Positions 50,202 to 60,211 of a stretch of DNA of 64,000 nucleotides are shown here, one piece after another. How positions within the stretch are numbered: the first letter of the stretch is position 1; each line of letters starts with the position of its first letter. The position numbers were made by a program, and so were the translations under genes. The notes below the pieces were generated by a model that was not told the origin of the DNA, made no database searches, and saw only the letters and a list, made by a program, of their open reading frames with translations. Source of the stretch: Cafeteria roenbergensis. Lineage: Eukaryota > Sar > Bigyra > Bicosoecida > Cafeteriaceae. The stretch spans positions 248,001-312,000 of the forward strand of contig VLTN01000037.1 of the NCBI GenBank assembly GCA_008330645.1, given 5' to 3'.

Positions 50202-51473
50202 TCACGCAGGCTCCAGGGGGGTTGCGCTGGCTGCTGCCGGAGCGGCAGCCGCCCCGTCAAAGGGCTTGGCCGCCGAGCGGGCGCTCGGGCGGTTGCTCTG
50301 CCCGCCGTAGTGTGGGTCAGCGCCCAGCACGCCGTTGCGCAGGAGCGTGACCAGCGCCCAGGCGACCGCGTGCACGACGATCACCCCGATGGTCGTCAGG
50401 ACTGCCATGGTCACGGCCCCTGAGAAGTCGGTTGTCCACTTGAGCACTGGGTACACGTTGTACCCCGCCACGACCACCCAGACGGCGTTGAAGATGGAGT
50501 AGCCGATTCCGATGACGAGGGGCAGCCACAGGTGCTGCCAAAGAACGGGCAGCCTTCCTAGCACCGCCTCAATCACTGCAAACGCCAGACTGCGATCAAG
50601 CGCGGCGCGGGAAAAGGGCGGAAGCGGTCAGGCTCCGGAGGACCGGACGATCGCGCCTCGGCAGCCGGCAGCCGCGCCGCGGCGCGCAGGAGCCGGCGCA
50701 CCAAGGCTTGCGGGGCTGCGCCGACCGGCAGGCCCCGGGGCGGGTACCCGCGGGCGCGGCGCGAGCCGGCGCGGCAGCGCGGACGGTGGGAGACAGATTT
50801 CGCCCGTTGCGCTGCCTTTCAAGGTGCAACTGGCTCACTAGAGGCCGTGGGCGGACGCGTTCGCGAACTGGTCGTACGCCGTCCCGGGCTCGCTGAGGCC
50901 GCTGAGGAGCACCCAGTACAGCGCGACGATGATCACTTGCAGAGGGAGCACGGTCTCGAAGGTGATCACCGCCCAGCGGCGCAGATCGAGCGAAGCCCAG
51001 TCCTCGTCCGCGTCGGCCGTTGCTGCGGCTGCGCCCGCTGCAGCGGGCGCAGCAGGCGCCAGGGCTGTGCTCTCGTGCACCGAGGTGAGCTCCACACCCC
51101 CCGCCGCTCCGTGGGCTGCCGTGGGGTCGCGCTGGAGCGCGAGCTGCGCCTTCCTGCGGCGGCACCAGTCAACCAGCCCGATCGTGCCGGACAGAACGCC
51201 GTGCTGCAACACCAAAAACGCGCCCCACAGCGTGAGGTAGGAAGCCACCCGATCCCAGTCGTTGTCCAGCGACGCGGACGTGGCTCGCTCGACGAGGACG
51301 AACAGGGCCGAGGCCAGCCGCAGCAGCGGGAGCGCAAGGTCCATGCACGACGGGTAGCAAGCTCCCGCGCGGAAGGCTTCCGTGCGCCGCACCGTGGACC
51401 ACCCGCAATCAGGCGAGGAGCAGCCGCACACGGAGCGGCCCTCCATGGTCGGGTCGTCTTCTGGGGCCCTCAT
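50202..51473 (-). CDS. Rolling-stone/AIG1 (FAR-17a)-type membrane protein, 340 aa, two exons
   Basis: Exons 51473-50839 and 50589-50202 join at GTGAGC and ATCGCAG (phase 2+1). The junction gives ASAHGLYLAFAVIEAVLGR, which restores a membrane helix. Six hydrophobic segments are visible: LALPLLRLASALFVLV, YLTLWGAFLVLQHGVLSG, VLPLQVIIVALYWVLLS, AFAVIEAVLGRLPV, LWLPLVIGIGYSIFNAVWVV and AVTMAVLTTIGVIVVHAVAW. The order LTLWGAFL, ALYWVLLSG, N..AHG, and GYNVYPVLKW is that of the rolling stone / androgen-induced-gene family. In animals some members hydrolyse fatty-acid esters of hydroxy fatty acids with a Thr and His; the His in SAHG is a candidate, but I could not confirm the Thr. Alternative: an unrelated polytopic protein. 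Confidence 0.78.
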
Positions 51474-51678
51474 CGCCGCCCTGAGCTCAGCGCCGGCGCG
51501 ATGCGGTGGCCGGCGGTGCTTGGCCGCCGTGCGTCAGCGTTGCCTGGCGTGCAGTTTGTGGCTCTGCATCGCCGGGGCGCCGCGACTGCGGCGCACCGCT
51601 CCCCAGCGCAAGACGCGTGGCGCTGCTTTTGCCCCCGAGCTCAGCCGAACGTGCTGGCTGGCGCTCGAGTCGCGCGGG
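51474..51678. promoter_or_regulatory. Shared divergent promoter, membrane protein / Sel1-repeat gene
   Basis: This 205-base gap lies between head-to-head starts. No recognised element was found; the inference is from layout. Confidence 0.35.
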
Positions 51679-52983
51679 ATGGCGGCGCGGCGGCTCGCCT
51701 GGCTGGTGGCCGCGGCGTTGGCGTGCGCCGGCGCGTCGGCGCAGCCGGGCTGGCTGGGCGCAGACCACGAGCAGGGGGCTCTGGACGCCCTCCGGAGCTC
51801 GACTGGGCACGGCTCGGCGACGCATGCGTTCATGAGCGACGCCCAGCTTTCTGGGCTGCGCGCGGCGGCCGAGTCCGGGCAGGCAATGAAGCTGTACCAG
51901 CTCTCGCTGCTGTACCTGTACGGCCACGAGGGCGGCGTGAGCGTGTCCCGGGCCCCCGCGACAGCTGCCTCGCTCATGCGGCGGGCGGCCGAGGCGGGCT
52001 ATGCCCCTGCGCAGACCGCGCTTGGGTCGATGCTGCTGGACGGCGTTGGCGTGAAGCAGGACCGGCGGGCCGGGCGGCGCTGGCTGGAAACCGCGGCGGA
52101 GGGCGGCGCGCGCTCCGGCGACCCGAACGCCATGTGGCTGCGCGGGGCCGAGAGCCTGCGGTCCGGCGACGCTGCCGACGGCGAGAAGTGGCTTCGCCGC
52201 GCGCTCGACGCGCGCGCGGGCCACGAAGGCGCCATGTTCGCGCTTGGCCTGTTGTACGAGTACGGCCGCTCCGCGGGGGGGCTCTCCAAGGAGGCCCAGG
52301 CTGCGGAGGCCGTGTCGCTGTACCGCCGCGCGGCGGCGGCCGGCCACGCTGACGCCGCCTACCACCTGGCGCTGTGCCTGCTGTACGGGCGGGGCGTCCA
52401 GCAGAGCATGCCGGAGGCGGCGGGGCTGCTGCAGCGAGCTGCTGGCGAGGGCCACGGCGCCGCGGCCTTTTGGCTGGGCACAGTGCTGATGCAGGGGCGA
52501 GGAGGGGTCGAAGTGGACTACGATCGAAGCAGAGCCCTCTTTGAGCAGGCGGCCGCGTCGGGCGACAAGCGCGTTGTCGAGCAGGCGAGGCGAGCAGCGG
52601 CGGACCTAAAGGACCTGCTCGAGAGGGCACGGTCGCGGCGGCAGGAGGTCATCGGCTGGGTGCGGGCGGGAGGGGTGGGGCGGGAGACGCGATCGCAGGA
52701 GGAGGCGGAAGAGGCTGCCGGCCTCAGGCCCATGGCCGCGCCCGCGACCGCAGACGGGCAGGCTGAGGCGTCAGCCGCTGGCGAGCTCGAGTGGCACCTC
52801 GGCCCCGATGCCGCGGCGGAACGGAGCCGGAGGCGGGAGGCCTCCGCGGCGAAACGCCGGAAGCTGGGGGACGCGCTCGCCCGCGCCAGGGCGGAGGAGA
52901 GGGGTCGCTTGGGCATCCCGCCGCAGCCGCACGGCAGGAACCGGGCTGGCGAGCTGTTCCCCTCGACGAGCGAGCGCGATTGA
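51679..52983 (+). CDS. Secreted or ER-luminal Sel1-repeat protein, 434 aa
   Basis: The frame is open further upstream, but the ATG at 51679 begins a clean signal peptide, MAARRLAWLVAAALACAGAS with a cut expected near ASAQP. Residues about 65-310 hold roughly six Sel1-like repeats (TPR-like helix pairs), for example AAEAGYAPAQTALGSMLLDG, LYRRAAAAGHADAAYHLAL and LLQRAAGEGHGAAAFWLG. Sel1 repeats bind partner proteins; SEL1L/Hrd3 uses them in ER-associated degradation, but this protein lacks a C-terminal membrane anchor. The last 110 residues are charged, predicted coiled or disordered, with RRREASAAKRRKLG. No KDEL-type signal is present. It may be an ER or secreted adaptor. Confidence 0.82.
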   Translation: MAARRLAWLVAAALACAGASAQPGWLGADHEQGALDALRSSTGHGSATHAFMSDAQLSGLRAAAESGQAMKLYQLSLLYLYGHEGGVSVSRAPATAASLMRRAAEAGYAPAQTALGSMLLDGVGVKQDRRAGRRWLETAAEGGARSGDPNAMWLRGAESLRSGDAADGEKWLRRALDARAGHEGAMFALGLLYEYGRSAGGLSKEAQAAEAVSLYRRAAAAGHADAAYHLALCLLYGRGVQQSMPEAAGLLQRAAGEGHGAAAFWLGTVLMQGRGGVEVDYDRSRALFEQAAASGDKRVVEQARRAAADLKDLLERARSRRQEVIGWVRAGGVGRETRSQEEAEEAAGLRPMAAPATADGQAEASAAGELEWHLGPDAAAERSRRREASAAKRRKLGDALARARAEERGRLGIPPQPHGRNRAGELFPSTSERD

Positions 52984-53243
52984 GGGTGTCGTCGCGGGAG
53001 TGACTCTGAACCGCCTTCCCCGCGCGCGGCGGCTGCTCGAACCGCGGCAGCTCCGAGCGCACTCTGTTAGAGCGGCAGGCGCCCAACACACACGCACCAC
53101 GGCCCCTGAGCACGCCTCACCACACCTCAGCCCCGCTCCCTCACACCCCCAGCCCGCGGCTGCCTGCGCGCTGCCAGCTGCGCGCGCCGTCGTGCGCAAT
53201 TGGGGCAAGCGAGCGCACCCCCTCTCAAGGCCATGCCGCCCGC

Positions 53244-56228
53244 TCACCGGTCCGACGAGGACAGCCTCGCTAGGCGCGTGGCCTCCCGCTGCCGCAGCTC
53301 GGCCTGCTCCTGCCGAAGCAGCTCCAGCCGCCGCCCGGCCATGGCAAGCTCGGCTCCCAGGGTGGTCCCTGCCTTCCTCGCGCGCTCCGACTGCTCCCGC
53401 TGGTCCGCGAGCTCTGCGCGGAGACGGCGCCGCTTCGACTCCCAGGCCGCCGCCTCGGCGGCCGCCTCCTCCTCGGCCTCCCGAAGGGCCGCCTGCGCCT
53501 CGTCCCTCCGCGCCTCGGCCTGACGAACCATGGCCAACGCCTGGTCCACAGTGAGCGGGTCCTTGCCGGGCGTCGCAGCCGCGCCCGCCCTCGTCCTCAC
53601 CGCGTCCACCAGCTCTGCCAGCCTCTCTGCCTCTGCGGCAGGGGCTCGGCCCGCGGCCTCCCACGCGGCCACGTCTGCCGCCACCAGCTTGCAGGCCGCC
53701 TTCAGGTCCACCAGCCGTGCCCGCAGCGCGGTCTCGGACCGACACTCGGCGTAGTCGGGAGGCGCCGGGACGTCCTCGGCAGAGAGCCAGCGGGGCACGG
53801 GGGGCAAGTGCTGGCTTCCGTGAGATTCGTCGCGCGTCGCAGGCCTGTCCCGCGGCGCCTCGTCGCCGGCACTTCGGCAAAGCCGGTGGGCGTCGGGTGG
53901 CGTGTCCCGGGGTCGTGCTCCTGCCAGCGCAAGCGCGGGCGCAAACACGGCGAGAGAGGCCACCGTCGCCTCGTTGGCAGCCACCGCCGCCACCAGGGCC
54001 CTCCGCTTCGCGGCGGTGTCGAGCTCCGTCTGCCTGGTGCGCCTCAGCAGAGCCAGGCCCGTGTCCCGGGATTCCGTGTCGTCGGGACAGCCGCTCAGCT
54101 CCGCCCGCCTGCGCTCCCGCTCCGCTGCCTCCTCCTCCTGCCGCTCGGCGGCGGCGATGGCGTCTGCCCACTCGGCGTCGGCGTTCGACTGCCGCGTCAC
54201 GGCCTGACGGTCCTGGGCGCTCCGCCCCTCTCTCTCCTGCCTGGCCCTCCGGTGCAGCCGGCGCCTGGCGGCCTCTGTGCCCCAGCCTGGCGGGTGCAGC
54301 TCCAGCCTGCGGGCCCGCCACGGCTCCGGCGCCACGTACTCCATCGCCGCTCGAGGGTTCCAGCTTGGGGGCCTGTACGGGTCACCCGGGGGGCGAAGCC
54401 CGAGGCGGCGCCGTCGCTCCTCCTCCCGCGCTCTGGAGGCCGTGGCGACGTCGACGTCATCACCCCAGCTCTGCCGCGCGCCCTCGCCACCAGCACCAGC
54501 ACCGGCCACGGCGCGAGCACCAGCAGGGGCAGGCGAGCCGGGACCAGCCAGCCGGGAGCGGGCCCCCGACGGGCCCCTGCCCCCCCTGGCCAGCTCTGCG
54601 GCCTCCCTGTCCTCCTCGTCCGACGATGCCCCAGCCAGCGCCTCCACCCCACCTTCCCCCTCTGGACCGGCCCGGGCGTCACTGCGGGCGGCGGCCAGCT
54701 GCACCTCCTGCCGCGTCTCTCGGAGGAACGAGTCGTCGCTCGAGCTGGCGTCTGCCGCGAGCTCCCAGGCGGGTCCCGCGTCCGACCCGGCGGAGCGCCG
54801 ACCGGGGGACGCGCGCCGGGCCCCGCTCGCTGCCACAGGCTCGCGACCCGGGGAGGACCCTTCGCTGCGAGCGGGGGAGAGAGGCGATCGCTGCGGGGGA
54901 CGGCTGTCCGCGCGGGGATCGGCGCCTGCTCGGCGAGGCAGCGAAGCAGCGAGGGGCAGAGCGGCGTCGCCGGCCGTGGGGGAAGAGGCTCCTGAGCCAG
55001 GCGGGGGCGGGGGCAGCTCGGGCTCTGCCGACTGTGTTCTGTGGAGCTGCGGGGAGGGCTCTGGCCCGAGGGCGATGCCGCAGCGGGCAGCGGGGCAGCC
55101 CGGCTCGCAGCGGGGCCCCACGTCGTCGGGGAGCATGATCCAGGCCCCGCGGCCCACGTCCACAACGAGAGCCTCGCCCTCCGATGAGAGGCACAGGGCA
55201 GCCGGCCTGACCATGGCCTCGGCCTCCGTGTCCCCGGCGCGCTCGATGATCCACAGCACAGCGGAGGCCGGCCCGCAGAGCGGCCAGGCCTGCAGCCTCG
55301 CATTCCCGGCGTCGCACGCCACCAGCACGGCGTCCTCGGCTCGGCAGGGCTCCCGTAGGCGTGACTTGGCCCCCTCGGCCTGTTGGTCGGGAGCAAAGGC
55401 GCCCGGCTGCCACACGGCCACCCCCAGCGGGTGCACCATTTCGCCGTCGCCGCGGCCGGGCCTGCCCACCCGCCACGCCTCTCCCAGCCTCACGGGCTCT
55501 CGCCCAGGCACCAGCAGACTGTCCCCGATGACAAAGACGGCCACGCTGTGCGCGCCCGTGTCTGCCACGGCCGCGAGGAGCAGGGGGGCGTGGCCGGGGT
55601 CCGCCGCCTGCGCCCTCACCAGGGCCACGGCGCTAGGGTCCTCCAGCCCCACCAGCTCCGCCACCACGGTCATGGCGCCCAACCCCGAGTGCACTGCCTC
55701 TGCGTGCACCGCCGCTGCCACGTGGGCTCCCCCCTCTGTGGTCGCCCCGATCCTCAGCGCCTCGACGAGCTGCGGCACCGTCGGCAGCAGCACCAGGCAG
55801 CTGTGGCGCCCTGCATCGGCCACAATCACGGCGCCCGATGCGTAATCGACTGCGAGCCCTCTGGGGGAGCGCAGGCCGATCCCCGGGTGCCCGTCGGCGC
55901 CCGCTGCGCCTGCCTCCGCAAGCAGCACCATCGGCTCCGCCAGCGTGGGGTCTGGGCAGTGCATCACGCACACGCGCGCATTGGCCGCATCGCTCAGCAC
56001 AGCGATCGAGTCGTCGGTGCCGCAAAAGGTGATGCCTGTCCATTGCGGCGGCCGGCCCTTGTGCGGCTCGCCGTCCGCCGTTGCGTGCAGCTCAACAGCC
56101 GCAAGGATGCCGCCGTCCGCGTCGTACGCGCGCACCACTGCGGTCCCGTCCACCACCACGACAACGTCGTCATTTGCGCACGCCGCCCCGACAGGGCTCG
56201 GGCCCTCGTCCCACACGAGCTGCGACAT
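53244..56228 (-). CDS. NHL-type beta-propeller plus coiled-coil protein, 994 aa
   Basis: This is a single exon from the ATG at 56228. The first 390 residues look like a propeller: repeated strands of the type GIGLRSPRGLAVDYASGAV followed by IVADAGRHSCLVLL, plus VHPLGVAVWQPGAF and EDAVLVACDAGNARLQAW, the NHL pattern. The middle (about 390-620) is Ser/Pro/Arg-rich and disordered. The segment RPPGDPYRPPSWNPRAAMEY and the charged helices after it, then a long C-terminal coiled coil (about 800-990, with ALAMVRQAEARRDEAQAALR and ELADQREQSERARKAG) complete it. I know no named protein with this order. A scaffold, perhaps cytoskeletal or ciliary, is possible but unproven. Confidence 0.75.
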   Translation of the reverse strand: MSQLVWDEGPSPVGAACANDDVVVVVDGTAVVRAYDADGGILAAVELHATADGEPHKGRPPQWTGITFCGTDDSIAVLSDAANARVCVMHCPDPTLAEPMVLLAEAGAAGADGHPGIGLRSPRGLAVDYASGAVIVADAGRHSCLVLLPTVPQLVEALRIGATTEGGAHVAAAVHAEAVHSGLGAMTVVAELVGLEDPSAVALVRAQAADPGHAPLLLAAVADTGAHSVAVFVIGDSLLVPGREPVRLGEAWRVGRPGRGDGEMVHPLGVAVWQPGAFAPDQQAEGAKSRLREPCRAEDAVLVACDAGNARLQAWPLCGPASAVLWIIERAGDTEAEAMVRPAALCLSSEGEALVVDVGRGAWIMLPDDVGPRCEPGCPAARCGIALGPEPSPQLHRTQSAEPELPPPPPGSGASSPTAGDAALPLAASLPRRAGADPRADSRPPQRSPLSPARSEGSSPGREPVAASGARRASPGRRSAGSDAGPAWELAADASSSDDSFLRETRQEVQLAAARSDARAGPEGEGGVEALAGASSDEEDREAAELARGGRGPSGARSRLAGPGSPAPAGARAVAGAGAGGEGARQSWGDDVDVATASRAREEERRRRLGLRPPGDPYRPPSWNPRAAMEYVAPEPWRARRLELHPPGWGTEAARRRLHRRARQEREGRSAQDRQAVTRQSNADAEWADAIAAAERQEEEAAERERRRAELSGCPDDTESRDTGLALLRRTRQTELDTAAKRRALVAAVAANEATVASLAVFAPALALAGARPRDTPPDAHRLCRSAGDEAPRDRPATRDESHGSQHLPPVPRWLSAEDVPAPPDYAECRSETALRARLVDLKAACKLVAADVAAWEAAGRAPAAEAERLAELVDAVRTRAGAAATPGKDPLTVDQALAMVRQAEARRDEAQAALREAEEEAAAEAAAWESKRRRLRAELADQREQSERARKAGTTLGAELAMAGRRLELLRQEQAELRQREATRLARLSSSDR

Positions 56229-56857
56229 GGCGCTCTTGACGCCTCGTCAGTGCCGGCCCCGCGCTGCTCCAGGGATGGCGACAGCCGGGCGCCAGCTTGG
56301 AGCCACGAACGCTCTTCGGTGCGGTTTGAGCACTGGGGCCGAGGGGGGGTGCAGCCCAGTGGCCGTGCTTGGGCTGTTTTCGTCGTGCCCTCCGTCGACA
56401 ACTCGATGTCGCTGCCGTTGGCAGTTGCCGCTCTGCACCGCGCGTGCTTTGCTCGTGAGCAGTTGACGGTCTGCGGGATTGCCCACGAATGATATTGCAA
56501 CGCTGGTTGCTGAGCTTTTTCGCGGGGCTGGCAGAACTCTGGGCCGGGCAGCCGGTGTCGGCAGGAGCGCAAGGCTGCGCCGACGCCAGCTGGGGCTTGG
56601 GTCGCTGGACAGAGCCAACACGGCGTCCAGCCCGCGGTCTGGTTGTAACCGGGCGCACTCTGGCGCTGCAGCAACCTTGATGGCATCAGCTGCGGTGGAC
56701 ATTGCGCACGGGTGAGCGCTGCGCTCGCTACCCACACCGCATACACGCACACCCCGAGCGAGCGCGCGTTTTGTGCATGGAATGCGACCGGAATCCGGCA
56801 GCGCTCGCGATGGCCTCTCCTCGGCCACACTGGTCTCGCAGAGGCACCGCGGCAGCC
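56229..56857. promoter_or_regulatory. Divergent promoter region, NHL protein / DMC1
   Basis: This 629-base region holds a small palindrome, GCAAC-gctg-GTTGC, at 56497-56510, next to an ATATTG word. No clear TATA box was seen. ATGs at 56777 and 56810, in frame with DMC1, lie near its end and could be the true start. Confidence 0.4.
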
Positions 56858-58264
56858 ATGCGCGAAGGAAGCTTGCCCTCTGAGGTTATCTCCATCCAGC
56901 AAATTCAGGCGCTCGGCGTTAATGCCGCGGACATCAAAAAGCTGACCGACACGTGAGTCGGGCAACTGCCCGCGCCAGGACGCCGGAGCAAAGCAGTCTC
57001 TGCCATCGATTGCTTTGGCTCCCGGCAAGGCCCGCAGTCGGGGTGCCGTCTTTTTCCCACCCATTACTGCTGCCAACCTGCCGACGCCCACTCAGCTGTG
57101 CCTTTGCCTGTGGCCGTGTCCGCTGACAAACTGGCGCAGTGGCATCCACACGATTGGCCAGCTGCTCCAAATGCCAGTCCGCAAGCTGCTCCTGGTCAAG
57201 GGATTGAGCGAAGCAAAGGTAGAAAAGATCCGGGAGGCTGCCAAGAAGCTGGGGGGCGAGAAGGGTTCCTTCCGCTCCGCGATTGACGTGCTGCGGGCGG
57301 ACGAGTCGCGAATCCGCATCACGACCGGCTCCAAGGAGCTCGACGCAGTCCTTGGCGGCGGCATTGAGACAGGGAGCCTCACTGAGGTCTTTGGCGAGTT
57401 CCGTACCGGCAAAACGCAGCTGTGCCACACGCTCTCCGTGACCTCCCAGCTTGACGCGGAGCAGGGCGGCGGAATGGGTCGCGTCATCGTCATTGACACC
57501 GAGGGGTCCTAGTGAGCTTGAGTGGCCAGGCCGCCTGCTTTGCCCGCCCCGCCTGCGCTTGCAGCACAGGCGCACTTGCCTGATAGTTTGGACACTCGCC
57601 CGGATGCCCCGACGCCCCTCGCAGCCGTCCAGAGCGCGTGGCAAAAATCGCCGAAGCGAGGTTCGGGCTTGACCCAACCTCCGTTCTGGACAACATTCGC
57701 GTGGCACGCATCTACAATGTGGACGACCAGATCGACAGCAACTTTGCCATCGCCGCGATGCTTGCGGAGGAAGAAGGTGCGTCTTGAACTGCCAAGATGT
57801 TAGAGTAACAACAGAGCCGCGTGCATTGAGAGCGCACACTTCACCCCCCCGCTCTACGCTGCTGCGTCGGCCTGACGCGCTGGTACGCAGAACCGACCCG
57901 CCTCATAATCGTGGACTCGGTAATGAACCTGTTCCGTACTGACTACTGCGGCCGCGGAGAGCTGGCGGAGCGGCAGCAGCGTCTCAACCAGTACCTGGGG
58001 GGGCTGAAGAAGATCGCAGAGGAGTTTGCAGTCGCAGTTGTGCTGGTGAACCAAGTCACGGCGAACCCTGACTCCACGTTCGCTGGTGCCGACGCTAAGA
58101 AACCCATCGGGGGGCACGTGCTCGCCCACGCATCGACTGTCCGGGTGTATCTGCGCAAGGGGAAGGGGGAGCAGCGCATCGCCAAGATTTACGACAGCCC
58201 CACGATGCCGGAGGCGGACGCCGTTTTCGCGCTGGCCGAGGGCGGCGTTGTCGACGCGGAGTGA
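56858..58264 (+). CDS. DMC1: Meiotic recombinase DMC1, 330 aa, four exons
   Basis: DMC1 is the meiosis-specific RecA/RAD51-family strand-exchange protein. Exons 56858-56952, 57140-57511, 57625-57776 and 57891-58264 join in phase (331 codons). The N-terminal helix-hairpin domain reads [11 protein letters not shown], then [14 protein letters not shown] and [15 protein letters not shown]. Walker A is GEFRTGKTQ (about 117-125), Walker B is [12 protein letters not shown], followed by [19 protein letters not shown]. The end, [14 protein letters not shown], is the DMC1 form (RAD51 has GGNIIAHAST). [18 protein letters not shown] closes the core. The start is uncertain: 56858 gives a normal 330 residues, while in-frame ATGs at 56810 and 56777 add 16 or 27. 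It is convergent with AsnRS. Confidence 0.93.
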
Positions 58265-58401
58265 TGCCCAGCTGTGCGTGGCTGCTGCTGTTGCCCTGGC
58301 GCTGGCCGCCTTGCACCGACCTTCGTGTCTGAAGCTCTGCAGTGTCCTGCGCGCTCTGTCTTGTGGAGCCTCTGGGCCTTGTTTGCACACACATCGTCGA
58401 A

Positions 58402-60027
58402 TCACATCAGGCACAAGCCTGGGGCGCGCGGCACCGGGATGGCCTCGCGGATGTTCTTGATGCCCGTCACGAACTGCACGAGCCGCTCGAAGCCGATGCC
58501 GTAGCCGGCGTGCGGCGTGGAGCCATAGCGCCGCAGGTCCACGTACCACTCGAGCGGACCAGCCTTGCCCTCGGCATCGATGAGGCCATGTGTCTCCATC
58601 GCGGCGATGAGGTTCGAGAGCCGGTGCTCACGCGCGCTTCCGCCAGCAAGCTCGCCCACTCCGGGCACAAGCAGGTCAAAAGCCTCAACCACCGGGCCGC
58701 TCTCGTCTTCCAGCGGGTCGGCTTGAAGCATGTAGAACGGCTTCAAGCTCCTGGGGAACCTGGTGACGAAGACAGGCCGGTCTGCGTGCTGTGCGCAAAT
58801 CCACTTTTCCTGCTCCGAGCTGAGGTCGTCGCCCCATTGGACGGCGTCGACGGCCTCCCCATCCTTGCCGGCAGGTGCCTCGCCCCGCGCGTGCGCCTCC
58901 TGCAGCATCTCAACCACACGCGAGTACGACACACGAGCGTACGGCGCAGGGTCTGCGGCGGCGCTCCTGCGCGCCGCTGCTTCCCCGAAGGCCTGGTCAA
59001 GGACGGCCAGGTCTCCGGCGTTGCGCTCCTCCGCCGCCGCCACCGCCGCGCGCACCACTGCCTCCGCGGAGTCCATCGCCTCCGCAGCACCGGCGAAGCT
59101 CAGCTCGGGCTCAATCATCCAGAACTCGGCCAAGTGCCTGGCAGTGTTGCTGTTCTCCGCGCGAAAGGTCGGGCCGAACGTGTACACGCGGCCCAGCGCC
59201 GCCGCGAACGCCTCCGCCTGAAGCTGCCCTGACACCGTTAGGTGAGCCTCGGTGCCGAAGAAGCCAGCACCGGTGGCGCCGGCGGCGGCAGAGCCGTCTG
59301 CGGCCTCGGCCGCGATGCCGCCGCCGCCGCCGCCGCCGCCGCCGCTCGAGGCCCGGAGCTCAGCCGCCGGGAGTACGCGGAACGTCTCACCCGCACCCTC
59401 GCAGTCGGACCCGGTGATGATCGGGGTGTGCACCTGCGTGCAGCCCTGCGAGTCCAGCGACGCGGACACCGCACCAGACAGGGTGTGGCGCACTCGGAGC
59501 GCCGAGCCCATGGTCGCAGTGCGGCCGCGTAGGTGCACCACGTCGCGCAGGAACTCGAACGAGTGCTCCTTCTTCTGCAGCGGGTACGTCTCCGCGTCGG
59601 CGCCCCCCAGCAGCTCGATGGCAGAGGCGCTGTCCTCCGCACAGTGCAACTCCTTCTCTGGGAGGCGCATGTGCTGCTGCAGGGAGCCAGTGACGGCCAC
59701 TGCAGACCCCGTTGTCACGGACGAGTCCACGCGGCCTGGGAAGACGACCTGCAGCGTCTCGGCGCAGCTGCCGTCGGAGAGCGACAAGAAGGACCATTTC
59801 TTCTGCCGGCGCACCGACCGCACCCACCCGCGGACTGTGACCGGCGCATCGGAAGATCCACAGACACGCGCGTCCACGACGCGCATCGTGCTCAGGAGGC
59901 GCGCCCTGCTGGCCGCGCCGGGGGCGGCTGCAGCTGCCGGCCGAGGGCGCTGAAGCAGAGCAAGCCCGCGCCGGCCGCTTCGGGCCCGCAGAGAGGCAGC
60001 CGCCGCTCGGAGCGCAGCGGCCCTCAT
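58402..60027 (-). CDS. NARS2: Asparaginyl-tRNA synthetase, mitochondrial/organellar type, 541 aa
   Basis: It charges tRNA-Asn. The open frame begins with TTG at 60114; the ATG at 60027 starts a clear presequence (MRAAALRAAAASLRARSGRR). The OB-fold anticodon domain shows VTVRGWVRSVRRQKKWSFLS. The class II core carries HTPIITGSDCEGAGETFRV, TEAHLTVSGQLQAEAF, motif 2 FRAENSNTARHLAEFWMIEP and motif 3 GYGIGFERLVQFVTGIKNIR followed by EAIPVPRAPG. These are AsnRS rather than AspRS forms. A poly-Gly/Ala insert of about 30 residues (59270-59345) separates the DCEGAGE block from FFGTEAHLT. Length is otherwise normal for bacterial or mitochondrial AsnRS. Its ATG overlaps an ATG on the other strand. Confidence 0.95.
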   Translation of the reverse strand: MRAAALRAAAASLRARSGRRGLALLQRPRPAAAAAPGAASRARLLSTMRVVDARVCGSSDAPVTVRGWVRSVRRQKKWSFLSLSDGSCAETLQVVFPGRVDSSVTTGSAVAVTGSLQQHMRLPEKELHCAEDSASAIELLGGADAETYPLQKKEHSFEFLRDVVHLRGRTATMGSALRVRHTLSGAVSASLDSQGCTQVHTPIITGSDCEGAGETFRVLPAAELRASSGGGGGGGGGIAAEAADGSAAAGATGAGFFGTEAHLTVSGQLQAEAFAAALGRVYTFGPTFRAENSNTARHLAEFWMIEPELSFAGAAEAMDSAEAVVRAAVAAAEERNAGDLAVLDQAFGEAAARRSAAADPAPYARVSYSRVVEMLQEAHARGEAPAGKDGEAVDAVQWGDDLSSEQEKWICAQHADRPVFVTRFPRSLKPFYMLQADPLEDESGPVVEAFDLLVPGVGELAGGSAREHRLSNLIAAMETHGLIDAEGKAGPLEWYVDLRRYGSTPHAGYGIGFERLVQFVTGIKNIREAIPVPRAPGLCLM

Positions 60028-60211
60028 GGCTGGCAGCGGTATCGCGGCGGCGGAGGCAGGGAGAGGGGGCGACGGCGGGCCCAGGCCAGGGGTGCCTCTC
60101 GCCGGTGGTTGCAAAAGGACTCAGTCGCAAGTGGCGGCAGAGCCCGAGCACGAAGCGGCCACGTCGGGCGCACTCAGGCAGCACAGCTGCCGCATCGAAG
60201 GCTTCGCGGCG

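Noticed and set aside
47407-50310. 967-codon plus-strand frame opposite the 1074-residue orphan
   Set aside because: The minus-strand product shows ordered, protein-like segments; the plus-strand one is Gly/Arg/His-rich shadow.
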